A stretch of DNA of 64,000 bases from Bimuria novae-zelandiae CBS 107.79. Lineage: Eukaryota; Ascomycota; Dothideomycetes; Pleosporales; Didymosphaeriaceae. The position numbers and the translations under genes were made by a program. Under the pieces are notes generated by a model. The model saw only the letters and a list, made by a program, of their open reading frames with translations, was not told where the DNA came from and ran no database searches. This document shows positions 20,001 to 31,981 of this stretch, in pieces; the first letter of the stretch is position 1, and the number at the start of each line of letters is the position of its first letter. Where the stretch lies: assembly GCA_010015655.1 (NCBI GenBank), contig ML976694.1, positions 25,634-89,633 on the forward strand. The letters run 5' to 3'.

Positions 20001-21227
20001 TTATTATTTATATTTATTATAACTATTTAGTTCTGTAAGTCCTTATAGAGGCTCTAAAAGTATAAGTTTTTTTTAAAATTTCTTAACTATACTCCTTAGC
20101 TTCTATAGCAAAGTTATTAAAGTTAAGGTTAAAGTTATAAAACTCCTAGTTTTCTTATTATATTATAAGTAAGCGATTGCGCCCGATTTCTTCTACTAGG
20201 TAGTTATAAAAATTATAGTCTAGTAGCTTTTAGAGGTTAGCTTTAGTGCATCCTAGGTAGTAGTCTAGGTATATAATTCCCACCGTCGCTACACGTCCTG
20301 TTAATTAACTAATAATATATTTAAATATATTTCTAAGGTAGTCCTTATACTCTAGAAGATTATATTATATTACTATTTTAAAATAGTAGTAATACTGTTA
20401 TTTACTATTAAAATAGGCCAGATTAAGAATCTTAGGGCGGTGGCTTCTTCCTTAGTTTAAGATAAGCTCTACTATTAATCTCTCTAGTAGCTTTATCTAT
20501 TACTCTACTTTTAATAGCTACTTCGTACCTCTTATTTCTTAGAAATATTATTATATTATTAGGGGTTTTTAGCGCTTTCTTACTATTTCTTTAGTTAGTC
20601 CTCTTACTCCTTATAGTAGAGTCTAAAGGGTATCCTAGAGGTTAATAAGTACTTTAACCTTACTTAGGAATTATTATATTTTATTCTTATTAACTTCTAA
20701 TACCTAAAGTTTAGTTATAAATAAGGAGGCTATCCTTTTATTTCCCTAGCTATTACTTTTTTATAAGTTAATAGCTTACTACGCATAATCGTTCGCGCTA
20801 AAATATAGACCTTTAGTAAAAGGTCTTATTCTTATTTTTATAACTTCTTTATATAGTAAAGATAGTTTTACTAGCGTTAAATGTCCGTTAGGACTCCTTT
20901 TTAATTACTTGCTAGGGAGGGTTCTATCTCCTTATAGGTCTAGGCGTTGCCTTTATAATATCTATTTACGTAAGTTCTTTAATTTCGTGTACTACTTTAT
21001 AGCTTTAGTTTGTAGTTATATTTAACATTTACTTATCCCGTAATAAGTAAAAGTAATTAAATTTAATATAAGGGGCTAAGTGCTTAATAAGCTAAGGGTG
21101 CTAAAAGAATACTTATAAGTTTAATAAAAAGTCTAAAATTAAGCTTTAGGCATTCAACTTATATATCTAGGGTTCGCATAACTAAGGATTAAGGATCCGA
21201 GGCAGCAACTGGGCGTAGCCCATTACA
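17051..21227 (-). mobile_element. G1a: truncated Ty3/gypsy retrotransposon, heavily RIP-decayed
   Basis: Read on the minus strand, this is an inverted homolog of 36151-40320 (G1b): the same gag-like region, reverse transcriptase, RNase H (a block near 17830-17900 matches 39480-39560) and the start of the integrase region. The 5' edge at 21227 begins TGTAATGGGCTACGCCCAG on the minus strand, matching G1b's edge at 36151. The 5-bp site after it is ATAGC (21228-21232). The 3' part (rest of integrase, chromodomain and 3' LTR) is missing because homology to G1b stops exactly at pogo-C. Stops are too dense for any product. Confidence 0.85.
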
Positions 21228-21885
21228 ATAGCTATATAACGCTTAAATAAAGATACTAGGGCGTCTTAATTACGCGCGTTACCTACTATAAATATTAACA
21301 AATGTTTTATTTATAATAAGAGTAAGAGCCTTTATTTTATATTAAAGAGCTTATTAGGCAAGACGTTATACCTATATAAGCTATAATTAAAAATTTTGCC
21401 TTATAAATTATAAAGAAGAATCTTAAAGTAAACTCGGTTAATTACTTTGTTTAATAATATCTTAATAAGCTTATCTTAAAATAAATAATAGTAATTAAAA
21501 ATTGTTGCTATAAGACTAATTTAGGGAAGAAGTATAGCCTTTACTTTAACGTTTTATATAAGAAAATTAGTTAATATTACGTTAAGGCGTATTATATCTA
21601 TAATGAAATAAGAAAGGCTATATACGTAGTATTATATGTTGTTTAAAAATAATCTTTAACAGGGCCTCGTACGAATAGAAAATAAAAAGGGATACTATTT
21701 AGAATAGCTTATAAAAGTAAATAACACTATTAGCCTATATTTGCGCTAATAGGTTTTACTTTAACCCTACGTTTATTTATTAGTTAGCCTTAGGATTAAT
21801 ATAGGACATATAGCTATAGGTCCTTATTTATAAAATTTATTAAGTTTAAATCTTCTTATTACCCTTTAGCTAGATAAATAATAAT
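21228..21885 (+). pseudogene. pogo-D transposase, 5' portion (split by C5)
   Basis: The plus-strand frame shows a pogo-type N-terminal region (PLFYIKELIRQDVIPI, then IIKNFAL) and the run-up to the catalytic block (GKKYSLYFNVLYKKIS, AYYIYNEIRKA, where NMDEKG is expected). It starts immediately at the 5' edge of G1a, so the first few dozen codons and the left terminus were displaced or lost. The frame resumes beyond C5 at 30305. Confidence 0.7.
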
Positions 21886-22103
21886 ATTAGTGTCCGTACG
21901 CAGGGACGATACAGTAAAGGGTATTCTATAAGGCCTAACACGGGATCACGTGGTTGTCTTATGTAATGTCCGTGCGTAGCTCGCCTCCTGAAATATTACC
22001 ACCTTTATTCGTATAATAGAGAGATAGAGTAATTATATAAACTAGTTACCTTCATTATTGCTCCGTACGCTATGCATACTATATAAACCTTTTACCTTAC
22101 TAT

Positions 22104-22275
22104 TATGGCGCACAGTCACAACGATCAGGGAGCTCGAAAACAAAGTCTATTTAAGAGAGGAAGCTCTATAATAACTAGCTATTTATAAGTTTAAGGAATT
22201 ACGTGTTTAGCTACTTAGCTACTTAGCTTAACCCTAGCTAGTATAAAAAGCTCTAATAAAGTATTTTTTATAATA
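22104..22275 (-). repeat. R1 LTR, left copy
   Basis: 172 bp, more mutated than the right copy; its inner end reads TATAATA where the right copy has TGCAACA. Adjacent to ACTAT at 22099-22103. Confidence 0.85.
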
Positions 22276-23855
22276 TACTTCTTAGCTTATAAAGCGTAGT
22301 AAAATAAGCTAAATAGTAACTTAAAGTATAAAAGGTGATAAACTTACGCGTAGAGCTTAAAACGCGTCTAGCTTAGATCCCTAGCTTATTAGATAATTAG
22401 TCTAAGTAGCTAGTTTATATATAGTTCTAGAAGAAAGATAGAGAAGAAAAAGAGTAGTATGCTTTTACTATAAAGCTTTAATAAATATTTAAAAATAATT
22501 ATTTACTTATAACGTAACCCGCGCGAGTACCTGCGTAAAAAAGTAAAAAAATAAAAAGAGTAGCGTACTTTTACTATAAAGCTTAAGTAAATATTTAAAG
22601 GTAATTATTTACTTATAATATAACCCGTGCGAGTACCTGCGTAGATAAATAAAAGAATAGGTAGCTATAAAATTATAGTGTTTAGCTAGTAGAGGATTAC
22701 TTACTTATAGGCTTATTATAATCTATACTTTAATATTCTTTAGAAAAACTAAAAGAGGGTCTACTACTTATCCCTTATACTTAAGCTTAGTTAATAATAC
22801 CTTTTACTAATCTTTTTAAATTTAGTTTTTAATTTTACTAATCTCCTTACTCATAAATTTATTATAAAACTTATAAAATGCTTCTTTTTAAAGCGCGTAC
22901 TAAAGGCGGTTATACTTTATAGGCTTCTATTAATACTAGCTATTTACTCTATATAGGCACTTATAGCTTGTATTAGGAGTGCGCCCTCTAAGCGTAGCGT
23001 ACATGCCTGCGTACTTAGTTATTTAGTCAAGCTACGCGAGCCAGCGAGCGTATCCTTCTAGAGATAGAGTTACTATAGCGCCTGGTCGCAATAGGTTATT
23101 AAGCTCTCTCTAAGCCTACTTATAGTTATATCGTGATGCTAAGCGTAGGAAATCCTTTATTAGCAGCGTACCCTTTATCTCTAAGAGATCTAAGAGCACA
23201 GCGTTAGCGTGTGCGCGGTTCTATTTAGATAGCCATTTAGTTATGTCTGTTATTCTGCTACGTTGTGGGCGTAGGGTAACCTCTCTATATATATATCGTA
23301 CCTGCTCCTTCTAATTATTATTACTTAGATAGAAATTATTCTTAAGTTCTTTAATTAGCGCCTATATTGTTTACTATTTACTTAATTATAGTATTATAAA
23401 TTCTAGCCTTTATAAATTAATTATAGTATAGACCTAGTTCTAAAGTGCCTAAAGCTTTATTATAAGCTAACTATAAATAATAAACTCTAGCTTATAGTAC
23501 TTAAGCTATTATATATAAGGCTTGCCTTTAATATTTATATCTAGTAGCTCTAGAGCCTAGTTATATATATTTATCTACTTAGAAGCCTCAGAGTTAATAT
23601 AATTTTATATCTCTTAAGCCTTTACGTGGTACTTAAGCTACGCGTACTAAGGTAAAAATAAGTTATAATTTATAAATTAGTTACTTACTTAGAGCTTTAT
23701 AGTAGTTATTATATAGTCTAGCTTTATTATAAGTTATAAGCGTTAAGACGTAAGCGTAAGGATAATAAAGAGTAAAAAATAGTTTATTACTATAATTATT
23801 AATTAGTATTAAGTAAGTATATTATAAAATATTATAAAAGTACTAGGCTTATAAC

Positions 23856-24027
23856 TATAGCGCACAGTTATAACGATTAAAAAGCTTAAAAATAAAGTCT
23901 ATTTAAGAAAGGAAGCTCTATAATAACTAGCTATTTATAAGTTTAGGGGATCGTGTGCTTGGCTGCTTGGCTGCTTGGCTCAACCCTAGCTAGCGCAGAA
24001 AGCTCTAGCAAGGTACCTTTTGCAACA
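23856..24027 (-). repeat. R1 LTR, right copy
   Basis: 172 bp, followed by ACTAT at 24028-24032. It preserves a triple GCTTGGCT stretch that is RIP-changed in the left copy. Confidence 0.85.
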
Positions 24028-26824
24028 ACTATACTATAATTACCCTATATATAGCTAGCTATAAGAGCCCTATTAAAACTAATTAGTAGTTAACTAGTAA
24101 GATTAACTGTAAATTAGTAAAAAGGAAGATAAAAGTTAATCTAAGTAAATAAATTCTTTTATTTTGTTACTTATCTTAACTAATAGAGGTCGGTTTCTAA
24201 ATTAATTAAAGAAGACTTAGTACTGCTTATAGAACTAGTATAGGGGAGCAGATAGTGCTACAGCAAGGACACTATACAAGAAGAGAGAAAGACTGTGCGA
24301 CAAGTACCACCTAATAATAAGACTATATAAATAAGTAACTAGCCATAACCCTCTATATAAAACTAACTAATTAATTAAATAATATAAACCTATAATATTA
24401 TAATATTAGTTGCTAGACTTTTCACCCTAAGTAGTAGTTATACTATATAATATAAGAAGCTAGGATAACATCTATATATATAAATAATATATAAAGGATA
24501 TAAGGATATTAATAGTAATACTAATAAGGGATACTATCCTAGAATACTATAAAGATAGGATTAATATAGCATTATTAACGCGTAGGTAATAGCTATTATG
24601 CATAGGATATACTATTACTAGTCTTTATATAATAACTATAACTAGAGTGTAACTCCTTTAGGCATATTAAGAAGACTTTAATAAGCTTAATTATGTGTTT
24701 AAGCGGGAATTACTATAAATACTAATAAATAAAAATATTACGCCTTTATCTAATAGTGTCGTAGTAATAGCTATACAGCTATATAATACGCTATAAGGGA
24801 AAGCTATTATACCTAAAAAGATTTATTCATAACTTTTATTATAATATAAAGCTCTGCATAGAAGTAGACCAAACGTAATACTACTAATTACCTTAAAAGT
24901 ACTAAAATTACATGCTCCGGCACCTTAACAAGCGCTATAATAGTTACTATATAAATAACTTATACTATTCTATCTAGCGCCTGCCCTATATTCCTAATTA
25001 TACGTACTATCGCCCACTATAGCGTACACGCTACTATAAGTACCCCTAGTCTAATACCTACAACATCGCAGCCCGTACGAACTGCCACCTACTAGGGAAT
25101 TTATTAATAGGAGACTTCTAGTAGACAAGATTATACTATTTTAAAAGGTATAGAGAAAGGATAATAACTATACTAGTTAATTATATAATATCCTTATAGA
25201 TAAGACTAAAATCTTTATAGATCTCTACTAACGATTAGATATCCAGGAAACCTAGTACGCAGACATTTTTCTAGACATCTTAAAAGGCTGTGCGAACATG
25301 TACTACCTGCATAATATAAGACTAGGATATACCTAGAAGTCTATATACAAAGCTCTAAGCAACTATTTTAATATAAATATAAATTATAGTTAATACTAAA
25401 CTAACTAAATAATAATAACCTTCGCACGATACTAATAAGAGAATCTTAATAATAGTTTATATAAAGTCTTAGAAATAATAATTAATAAGCTTACGCTTGC
25501 TTAAAGAGTAATAAAACTAGACTTTAAAAAAGACGCTATACTTTATACTACTATTATATAAGCTTATTAAAGATAGCTAGAACTAAAGTATACTATATTT
25601 ACTATTAAACCTTTATATAAAGCTTTATTCAGTAACCTATAAATAGCACTTTAAGTTACTATAAACTATAGAGCTAACTAATATTTCTAGGAACCGTTTA
25701 ACGCGTACTACACTAATTACTAATAAAATCTATATAGAGAGAAAGGAGCTTCTTATCCCATAAAAGAGGACGTGGAAGGTCTCTACCAGGATTTAGGTCA
25801 CGCTCTAGGGACAACTATACGCAGATAAAGAAATGCTTTGTCTGCTATAAGAAAGGATACTAGTTATTAAATTATCCTTGTAATAACTATACGCACGCGA
25901 AGAACTAGTATATATTCTTATATAAAGGATTCTATAATAAGGCCCTATTACGCGAAGCTATCACCTTATATATTTAAAAATTTAAACGATATCCTAAGAA
26001 AGAAGATAATTTATATAATTTTTAAAAAATAAATTAAAAAGTTAAAGACGTAAAGTAAGCTATTAATTATCTTATCTTTATTACCTACCTACACCGTGCG
26101 ACTAGAGAGAATATCTATAGTATTAAACCTAAAGAGTACGCTAAGTAGTTTATCCTTAATAACTAATACTATATAGTATACTAAGGTTAACTCTAGAATA
26201 TAAGTGTAATAAAGATCTTTACTATTAGTAAGTCTTAGCTTAAGGCGTACGTATAGAAAAACCTACGTATAAAAATTAACTAAATACCTAGCCACGTAAA
26301 TATTAGCTTTAGAGGTTAGACACTAAAAGAGTTACTTAGTACTATATAAATTAAGAACCTAATTAGTCTAGTTATCTATTATATCTTAGACACTTTAATA
26401 CTATTCCTACTATTACTAGCAGACGCTAACTAGCTTAGGGTATACTTTAATAATATTCTATACGTTATTGTATGTAAGGATAAGACTACTATCCCTGTTA
26501 TATAAAAATAGGGATATTCTTTCTTTAGTATAAGTAAGGAAGAATCTATATCCTTCTTTACTAAATTAGAACTCTGCCACCTCTATTGCTAATTTAGACA
26601 CCTCTATATAAAGAGACTCTAAAAGATGCTAGCCAGCGCAGGCTACAACGTTAATTTAGCTATATTAGAAGAAATTAAGAAATTCTACTACCTCTACTAA
26701 TTATACGACTAAGCACCAAGAAAATTTAAGTTTACTATTAAAAATAATAATTACTTTAACTATAAGGTTATTATTAATGTTATACGAATCAGCATCGAGA
26801 CGTACTATATATCACTAATATAAA

Positions 26825-27084
26825 TGTCCGTACGCAGGGGTGATACGGCGAAGGGTATTCTACAAGACCCAACACGTGATCTCGTGGTTGTCTTATATAA
26901 TGTCCGTGCGTAGCTCGCCTTCTAAAATATCGCCACCTTCGTTCGTACAATAGAGAGATAGAGTAATTACACGAACTAGTTGCCCTCCCTATTACTCTAT
27001 ACGCTGTGCACACTGTACAAAACCTTATACCTTACCGCACCATGCTCACCCCATATATAGCTAGCTGTAAGAGCCCTATTAACA
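26825..27084 (+). mobile_element. Solo LTR of the C5 family inside C5 pol
   Basis: 260 bp running TGTCCGTACGC to CTATTAACA, in the same orientation as the C5 LTRs and flanked by its own perfect 5-bp duplication ATAAA (26820-26824 and 27085-27089). The separate TSD shows an independent integration of a family member into C5, later reduced to one LTR by recombination. It is less RIP-mutated than the C5 left LTR. Confidence 0.92.
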
Positions 27085-29031
27085 ATAAATATATTATTTT
27101 AGGCTGCTACATTCCTAAAGTTAATATCTATACGAAATACCTAGGATATACTATATAAGTGCTAGATTAATACCTATTAAGGACTACTAGATTGTATTAT
27201 ATATAACTTAGGTATAAATTTTCCTTTTAAGGATTTTAGAGCTGGCGCGAAGATTATAGGAGCTACTTATAAATAAATACCTATATAGGCTTATTAAGTA
27301 GTTAGGAAGATTAAATAAGCGTACGCACCCCTTAGACGCGTATTTAATATTTTAATGACTAAGCTAAGTAACTATATAGATAATAGGGATATCCTATAGA
27401 TAGTAGTTAAGGTCCTAAATAATACTACTAGTCTATATAGTCTAGTGCCTATACTACTTGTCTTTAAGGCATACCTAAAAGTTAACTTAGACTTTTTACT
27501 ATTGCCTAATATTATCGCACGGGCAATAGCTATATAAAAGATAATAAAAATACTTTATAAAAACTACGTAATAGCTAGTATTAATTATATAATTAACATA
27601 CGTAATAGTCTTATATTATATAAAGCTTTTACCCTCCCTTTTAGTTTAGAGATTATAGTATAAAGAGAGAAGGAAGGTTAAACAGGCCTATATAAGATTA
27701 AAGGCATAAAGGGGAGAGATATTATTATTAAGTTAAACTATACTATAAAGAGAAAGAAGACAACCCACCTATAATAAAAGACTTAAATAAACTAGCCCCC
27801 GTATGCAGGGATCCCCTATAAAAGAGAAGGAGGGGATAACCCTATAAGAACGCCGCACTACTCGAACTAGGACCTACCCTAGACTAAGTATCTTAAGACA
27901 GTAACGCCGTACCTACGCAAAGAGAAGAAATAGACGCTAGAAAAAGTAAAAGAATAAAAAGACCTATATAAAGGATAATAAATTAGGTATTCCTAACTTA
28001 AAAGGAGAAGGATAATTAGGCCTTATCCTTAAAACTCTATACGAATAGTATAATTACTATACTTATAAAACTATTTAAGGAATTAGACTATATAAAAATA
28101 AATACCCTATTTATAAATAGTACCTTTAAAGTTATAGCGTATAACTTAACTAAGTATATAGGCTAGATCTTTAACCTACGCCTTATATAAGAAATTAAAA
28201 GTAAAATAACCTAGCTATATAAAAAATTCTGCCTAGTATTTACTAGTTATTTAGATAAGGAGAAGAATAAGATTCTTACCTAATTACTTACTATTTAAAG
28301 GATAAGCTAAAGGCTACTTCTTATAATTAAAGTAAGCCTAAGAGCTACGTATAAAATATACTTTAAGCTACATAATATTACGTAAGCGTATATTTAGTCT
28401 ACTAACAAGCTAATGCGTACGCTCTATATAAGGCTACTAAAGGAGATACGCTAGAGCTTTCCACTAAATATAATCTTTTAAGTTATACGACCCTTATATA
28501 GAGCTGCTAAATCTAGTTTATACTAGTTTAAAACATACTATAACTACTATAAGGAGAGGCTTTACATGTATATCTCTTCGTACGACCCATACCTCCTAAT
28601 TACTAATAAAGGAGAAGACACTTTTAGTATTACTAGCCTCTAAATAGATAATACTCTTAGTATTATTATAAAAGGGCTTTATAAAGAGAGAAGAGAATAA
28701 GCTATAAAAAGTAAGACTATCCTGTCTAAAAATTAACCTATTAAGTTTAATAGAGGGAAGATCTAGCTTATACAAGATAAAATTATTCTTACGTAAAAGG
28801 GACAGGCTAAGAATTTTTATATAATTAATATTATAGTAAAGGATATAGCATAATAGTACGTTATATAAAGAGCTTAAGGCGCCTACATCGCCTTACTATA
28901 TTAACTAAAGGTAGTATTTAACCTTTTAATTATTACTTAAACTATAAAACATTCGCACGAAGATATTAAAGCCCTTAATATATAAATTTAGTAGTAGATA
29001 GATAATAGTAGTAGAGGACTTACCTTTATAC

Positions 29032-29417
29032 TGTATCGGCGCAGGTCACTTAAAGGATCGATGTTGGCGTATCTCCTAGCAGAGGCATGTGGGAGTGCGT
29101 ATATAAGAATGTAGCCTCGAATGAATTAAGTGCCTATAGGCCTGGTACGAAAGGATACGGAAAAGGTACTGAACTACAAAGGCCCCAAGCTCCTTTTAAT
29201 ACACCTCTTCCCAGATGGCTAGCTAGCACATAACTGCCATAGGTTGACCGTCGGTCTGATGGATCCGAAATAGGTCCGAATCGGATCCGTAGTTTCCCAT
29301 CGGTCTGATAGATCCGAAATTGGTCCGATATGGATGAGTGTCAGTTTTCGGATGATCTCGGATCCTGTCCTGACTGGCCAAGGTTTCTCGTGTCGACGAG
29401 CGATTGTTCCTGTTACA
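29032..29417. mobile_element. 386-bp solo LTR of another family, scarcely RIP-mutated
   Basis: The segment starts TGTATCGGCGCAGG and ends CCTGTTACA (TG...CA), flanked by the 5-bp duplication TATAC (29027-29031 and 29418-29422). Excision with one TSD copy rejoins the copia reading frame. Composition is close to ordinary genomic DNA. It contains a repeated motif, TCGGTCTGAT followed by GATCCGAAAT, in two copies near 29251 and 29300. No internal region of this family is recognised in the window. Confidence 0.75.
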
Positions 29418-30040
29418 TATACTACTATAGCTTAACTATATAAAGCTATTTATCTTTACGGACGGATTATTTACTAATAACAAGGACCTTAGCTCTTAGC
29501 TTAGATTTCTAATTATATTAGGAAATAAGAACTATATAGAATATATTAAGGACTTTACGATCCTAGGGAATATCGTACACTAGAATTCTATAAAGAGTAA
29601 AAGAGTAACTAGAAGCGTCCTTAATAGTAAACTATATAGAATAGTTAGAGATTTTAATAACGCAATTACCTTAAGTACAACCTTATAATAAATTATATAA
29701 ACGCTTAAATTGCCACTAATCCTAGTAGTAATTTATATAGATTTAAAGTCTCTATATAACTGCCTTATTAAACTAGGAGTAATAAGTAAGAAATAGCTTA
29801 TAATTAATATTATATCCCTCCGTGAGTCGTACAAGAATAGAGAAATTACTAAAATTAAGTAGATTAATAGTAAAGATAACCTAGCAGATGCGTATATAAA
29901 AAAACACTAAATAAGGTACTTTAATTACTTATTTTAACTAACACCCTTTTAATTAAGGTAGAAGCATTTATTAACAGGCTAGAACCTATACGTAGAGACA
30001 CCTAATACCTAAGACTAACCAGAACAGAAAAAGTTACTAG

Positions 30041-30299
30041 TGTCCGTACGCAGGGGCGATACGGCGAAGGGTATTCTATAAGGCCTAACACGGGATCACG
30101 TGGTTATCTTATATAATGTCCGTGCGTAGCTTGTCTCTTAAAATATCGCTACCATCGTTCGTACGATAGAGAGATAAAGTAATTACACGAACTAGTTACC
30201 CTCTTTATTACTCTATACGCTATGCACACCGTACAAACCTCTTACCTTGCTACACTATACTTACCCCATGTATAGCTAGCTGTAAGAGCCCTATTAACA
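30041..30299 (+). repeat. C5 3' LTR
   Basis: 259 bp, TGTCCGTACGC to CTATTAACA, followed by ATTAG. In direct orientation with the copies at 21891 and 26825. Confidence 0.93.
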
Positions 30300-30304
30300 A
30301 TTAG

Positions 30305-31270
30305 TCTTACGTAGCTTAAATAAGTGTTTAATTATAGTATAAATGCAAAGCCTTAATTTTTCTATTATTTAATTATTCTTAATAGCTATAGATCTTATTT
30401 TATTATAGATTTTATTAAGTACTATAATTAAAATAAGACCCTTCTTACTATATATCCTCCTAATTTAATCTATACGATGTAGCTGCTTAATATAGCTATA
30501 TTTAAGTTTTTTTTAATAGCCTACTTAAATAAGATTTTAGCTTTTATAGAGAGGAGCTAGGGCTTTAGCTTAATAAGCAAAAAAGGTTTTTTCTTTGTCT
30601 TTTACTAAGCTTAGCAGGCCTCTTTTAACGAAATAATAATTTTAAAAGCGTTTAAGGCTATAAGTCTCTTACTCTTTAAGTTTAAAATTATATTATAAAG
30701 ATTTAATACTAGTAGAAGGTTTTTAAGTAATAATAAGGCCTTAGCCCTAAGTACTTTAAACAAAAAAAAACTAAAGGCCTACTACGTTAGGTAGTTAAAT
30801 ATTAAAGTAATAGATAAGCTTATAAGCTAAGTTTGGCTTTTTACTAAATGTTAACGTAAAAGACCCTCCTAAAGTATAAAATTAAAGGCCTACGTAAGGC
30901 TCAAATTAATAAAAAAAAATATAAGAAGTAAGTTAAACTTTTCTTACTTAAGGAACTTACGAAGTATTATAGTAAAACTATATTTTAGTTTTTAAGAAAA
31001 ATAAAAGAAGTATATAATTATTAGTAACACTAAGAGGAGAAGGAGGAGTAGGTATAACTTTAAAAAGATAAAATAAATAGGCTTTATAAGGAGATAAGGT
31101 AGGTAAAGGTAAAGGAGAAGGAATTACGGCGTTAAGTAAAAGCTATAGCTAAGGTAGTAAGAGAGAAGGAGAAAGCTAAGAAGGCTACTAAATAAGCTTT
31201 TAAAATAGCTACTTATAGGACTATAAAATAACATTAATAAGCTTTTAAAATTTAATAAAAGGGTAAAAAG
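30305..31270 (+). pseudogene. pogo-D transposase, 3' portion
   Basis: Continues the gene from 21885 after removal of copia C5 and one copy of its TSD. It shows the second aspartate motif in decayed form (LIILNSYRSYFIIDFIKYYN), the decayed third motif (LLNIAIFKF where LQPLDVVMFKP is expected), then SQGFSLISKKGFFFVFY and a Lys/Glu-rich coiled tail, as in pogo-B. Catalytic aspartates are replaced by Asn in line with G:C to A:T change. Confidence 0.8.
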
Positions 31271-31536
31271 CGTACCCTTAAGACTCTTATAAAAGCTACT
31301 TTATAAATAAGAACTATTACAGTCGCACTAGCTTTTAAGTTATAACGTAGTTATAATATTACGCCTTTTATATAATATTAATAGCCATATATATTAACTA
31401 AAACCTCTAAATATTATTATTAAAAAATATCGCGATAATAGCTATTGTGTGAGGCTTTATAGCTTTAAGTTGTGAAGCTGTTTTAGTGTTCAGGTGGGTC
31501 GCTTCGCCGGGAGGGTCGCTTCGAGGTGAACCTCGG
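31270..31536. repeat. Likely pogo-D right terminus
   Basis: RIP-decayed until about 31440, then a GC-richer end with two direct copies of GGGTCGCTTCG (31497-31507 and 31513-31523) and CAGGTGGG inside them, the same plan as the other pogo termini read inward. A TA follows at 31537-31538. No left partner is present in the window, so the exact terminus is inference. Confidence 0.5.
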
Positions 31537-31538
31537 TA

Positions 31539-31981
31539 TACGTGTTGAGTACTCAGTGGGAATGCCAACGAATTATCTCCAATCCTGATGGAAGATTGTA
31601 AGCAGGCAAGCAGGCAGGTGAGGACAATAAGCTGTATTGCTATCTGCAGAAAAGAGTGTGTGGAGTGGGGAGTCTGCTGAGAGGAGAGAGAGCGCGGGGA
31701 AAGCTTTTGTTGTGTCCCTAGTCCGTTCACCCAGGTAGCACCTTCCATGTATACCACCTCTGACGTCAGTCATGTGGCTACAAAGATTGATCATTCATGC
31801 AATGAGACAAATCATCTTTGGGGTCTCCCAGATTGTGCGCCTATCCCATTCGGAAGACAGAGAGATGTTTCATGGATTTTGTAAATCGAAGAGCCGAGCA
31901 ACAACGAGCTGCAGTCACAGCACCCGACGGAGCTCCCAAGGACAGAAGATCGCCAACTATGAAACACATATCTCGTCCCAA
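31539..31981. other. Unique-looking DNA downstream of the secreted-protein gene
   Basis: Ordinary composition, no RIP texture, no convincing gene. The small frames here overlap on both strands and show no domain. Confidence 0.35.

Larger units (their letters stand above)
22104..24027 (-). mobile_element. R1: 1.9-kb non-autonomous LTR element
   Basis: Two direct 172-bp LTRs (22104-22275 and 23856-24027) are flanked by a perfect ACTAT duplication (22099-22103 and 24028-24032). On the minus strand the LTR starts TGTTGCAAAAGG and ends GCGCCACA before mutation. Total length is only 1924 bp and no reverse transcriptase, integrase or protease motif is readable in the 1.58-kb interior, so it must use enzymes in trans. 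A second copy, R2, lies inverted at 59265. The interior has a tandem duplication of about 110 bp near 22440-22650. Confidence 0.85.
21891..24078 (+). repeat. C5 5' LTR, split by R1
   Basis: The LTR occupies 21891-22103 and 24033-24078, with R1 and one TSD copy between them. Without the insertion it is 259 bp, equal to the right LTR. It contains the GTCCGTGCGTAGC block shared by all three copies. Confidence 0.88.
24090..29945 (+). pseudogene. C5 gag-pol, RIP-decayed copia polyprotein
   Basis: Plus-strand order fits copia: gag with a zinc-knuckle remnant (CFVCYKKGY near 25840), a protease/integrase region to 26820, integrase C-terminal segment (NNTTSLYSLVPILLVFKAY near 27430), reverse transcriptase remnants around 28000-29020, and RNase H (LFIFTDGLFTNNKDLSS near 29445, ending NSKDNLADAYIKKH near 29900). 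The polyprotein is interrupted by the solo LTR at 26825-27084 and by that at 29032-29417. Removing the latter with one copy of TATAC restores the frame across GLTFI and FIFTDG. Dense stops elsewhere abolish coding. Confidence 0.85.
21891..30299 (+). mobile_element. C5: Ty1/copia retrotransposon with three insertions
   Basis: Direct LTRs of 259 bp start TGTCCGTACGC and end CTATTAACA (left copy ends ATTAAAA after mutation). The element is flanked by a perfect 5-bp duplication ATTAG at 21886-21890 and 30300-30304. It contains R1 in its left LTR, a solo LTR of its own family at 26825 and a foreign solo LTR at 29032. Subtracting these and their duplications leaves about 5.8 kb, a normal copia size. 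It was inserted into the pogo-D transposase gene, whose frame resumes on the right. Confidence 0.93.

Noticed and set aside
26789..27013. 74-codon minus-strand frame
   Set aside because: Antisense reading of the solo LTR at 26825-27084.
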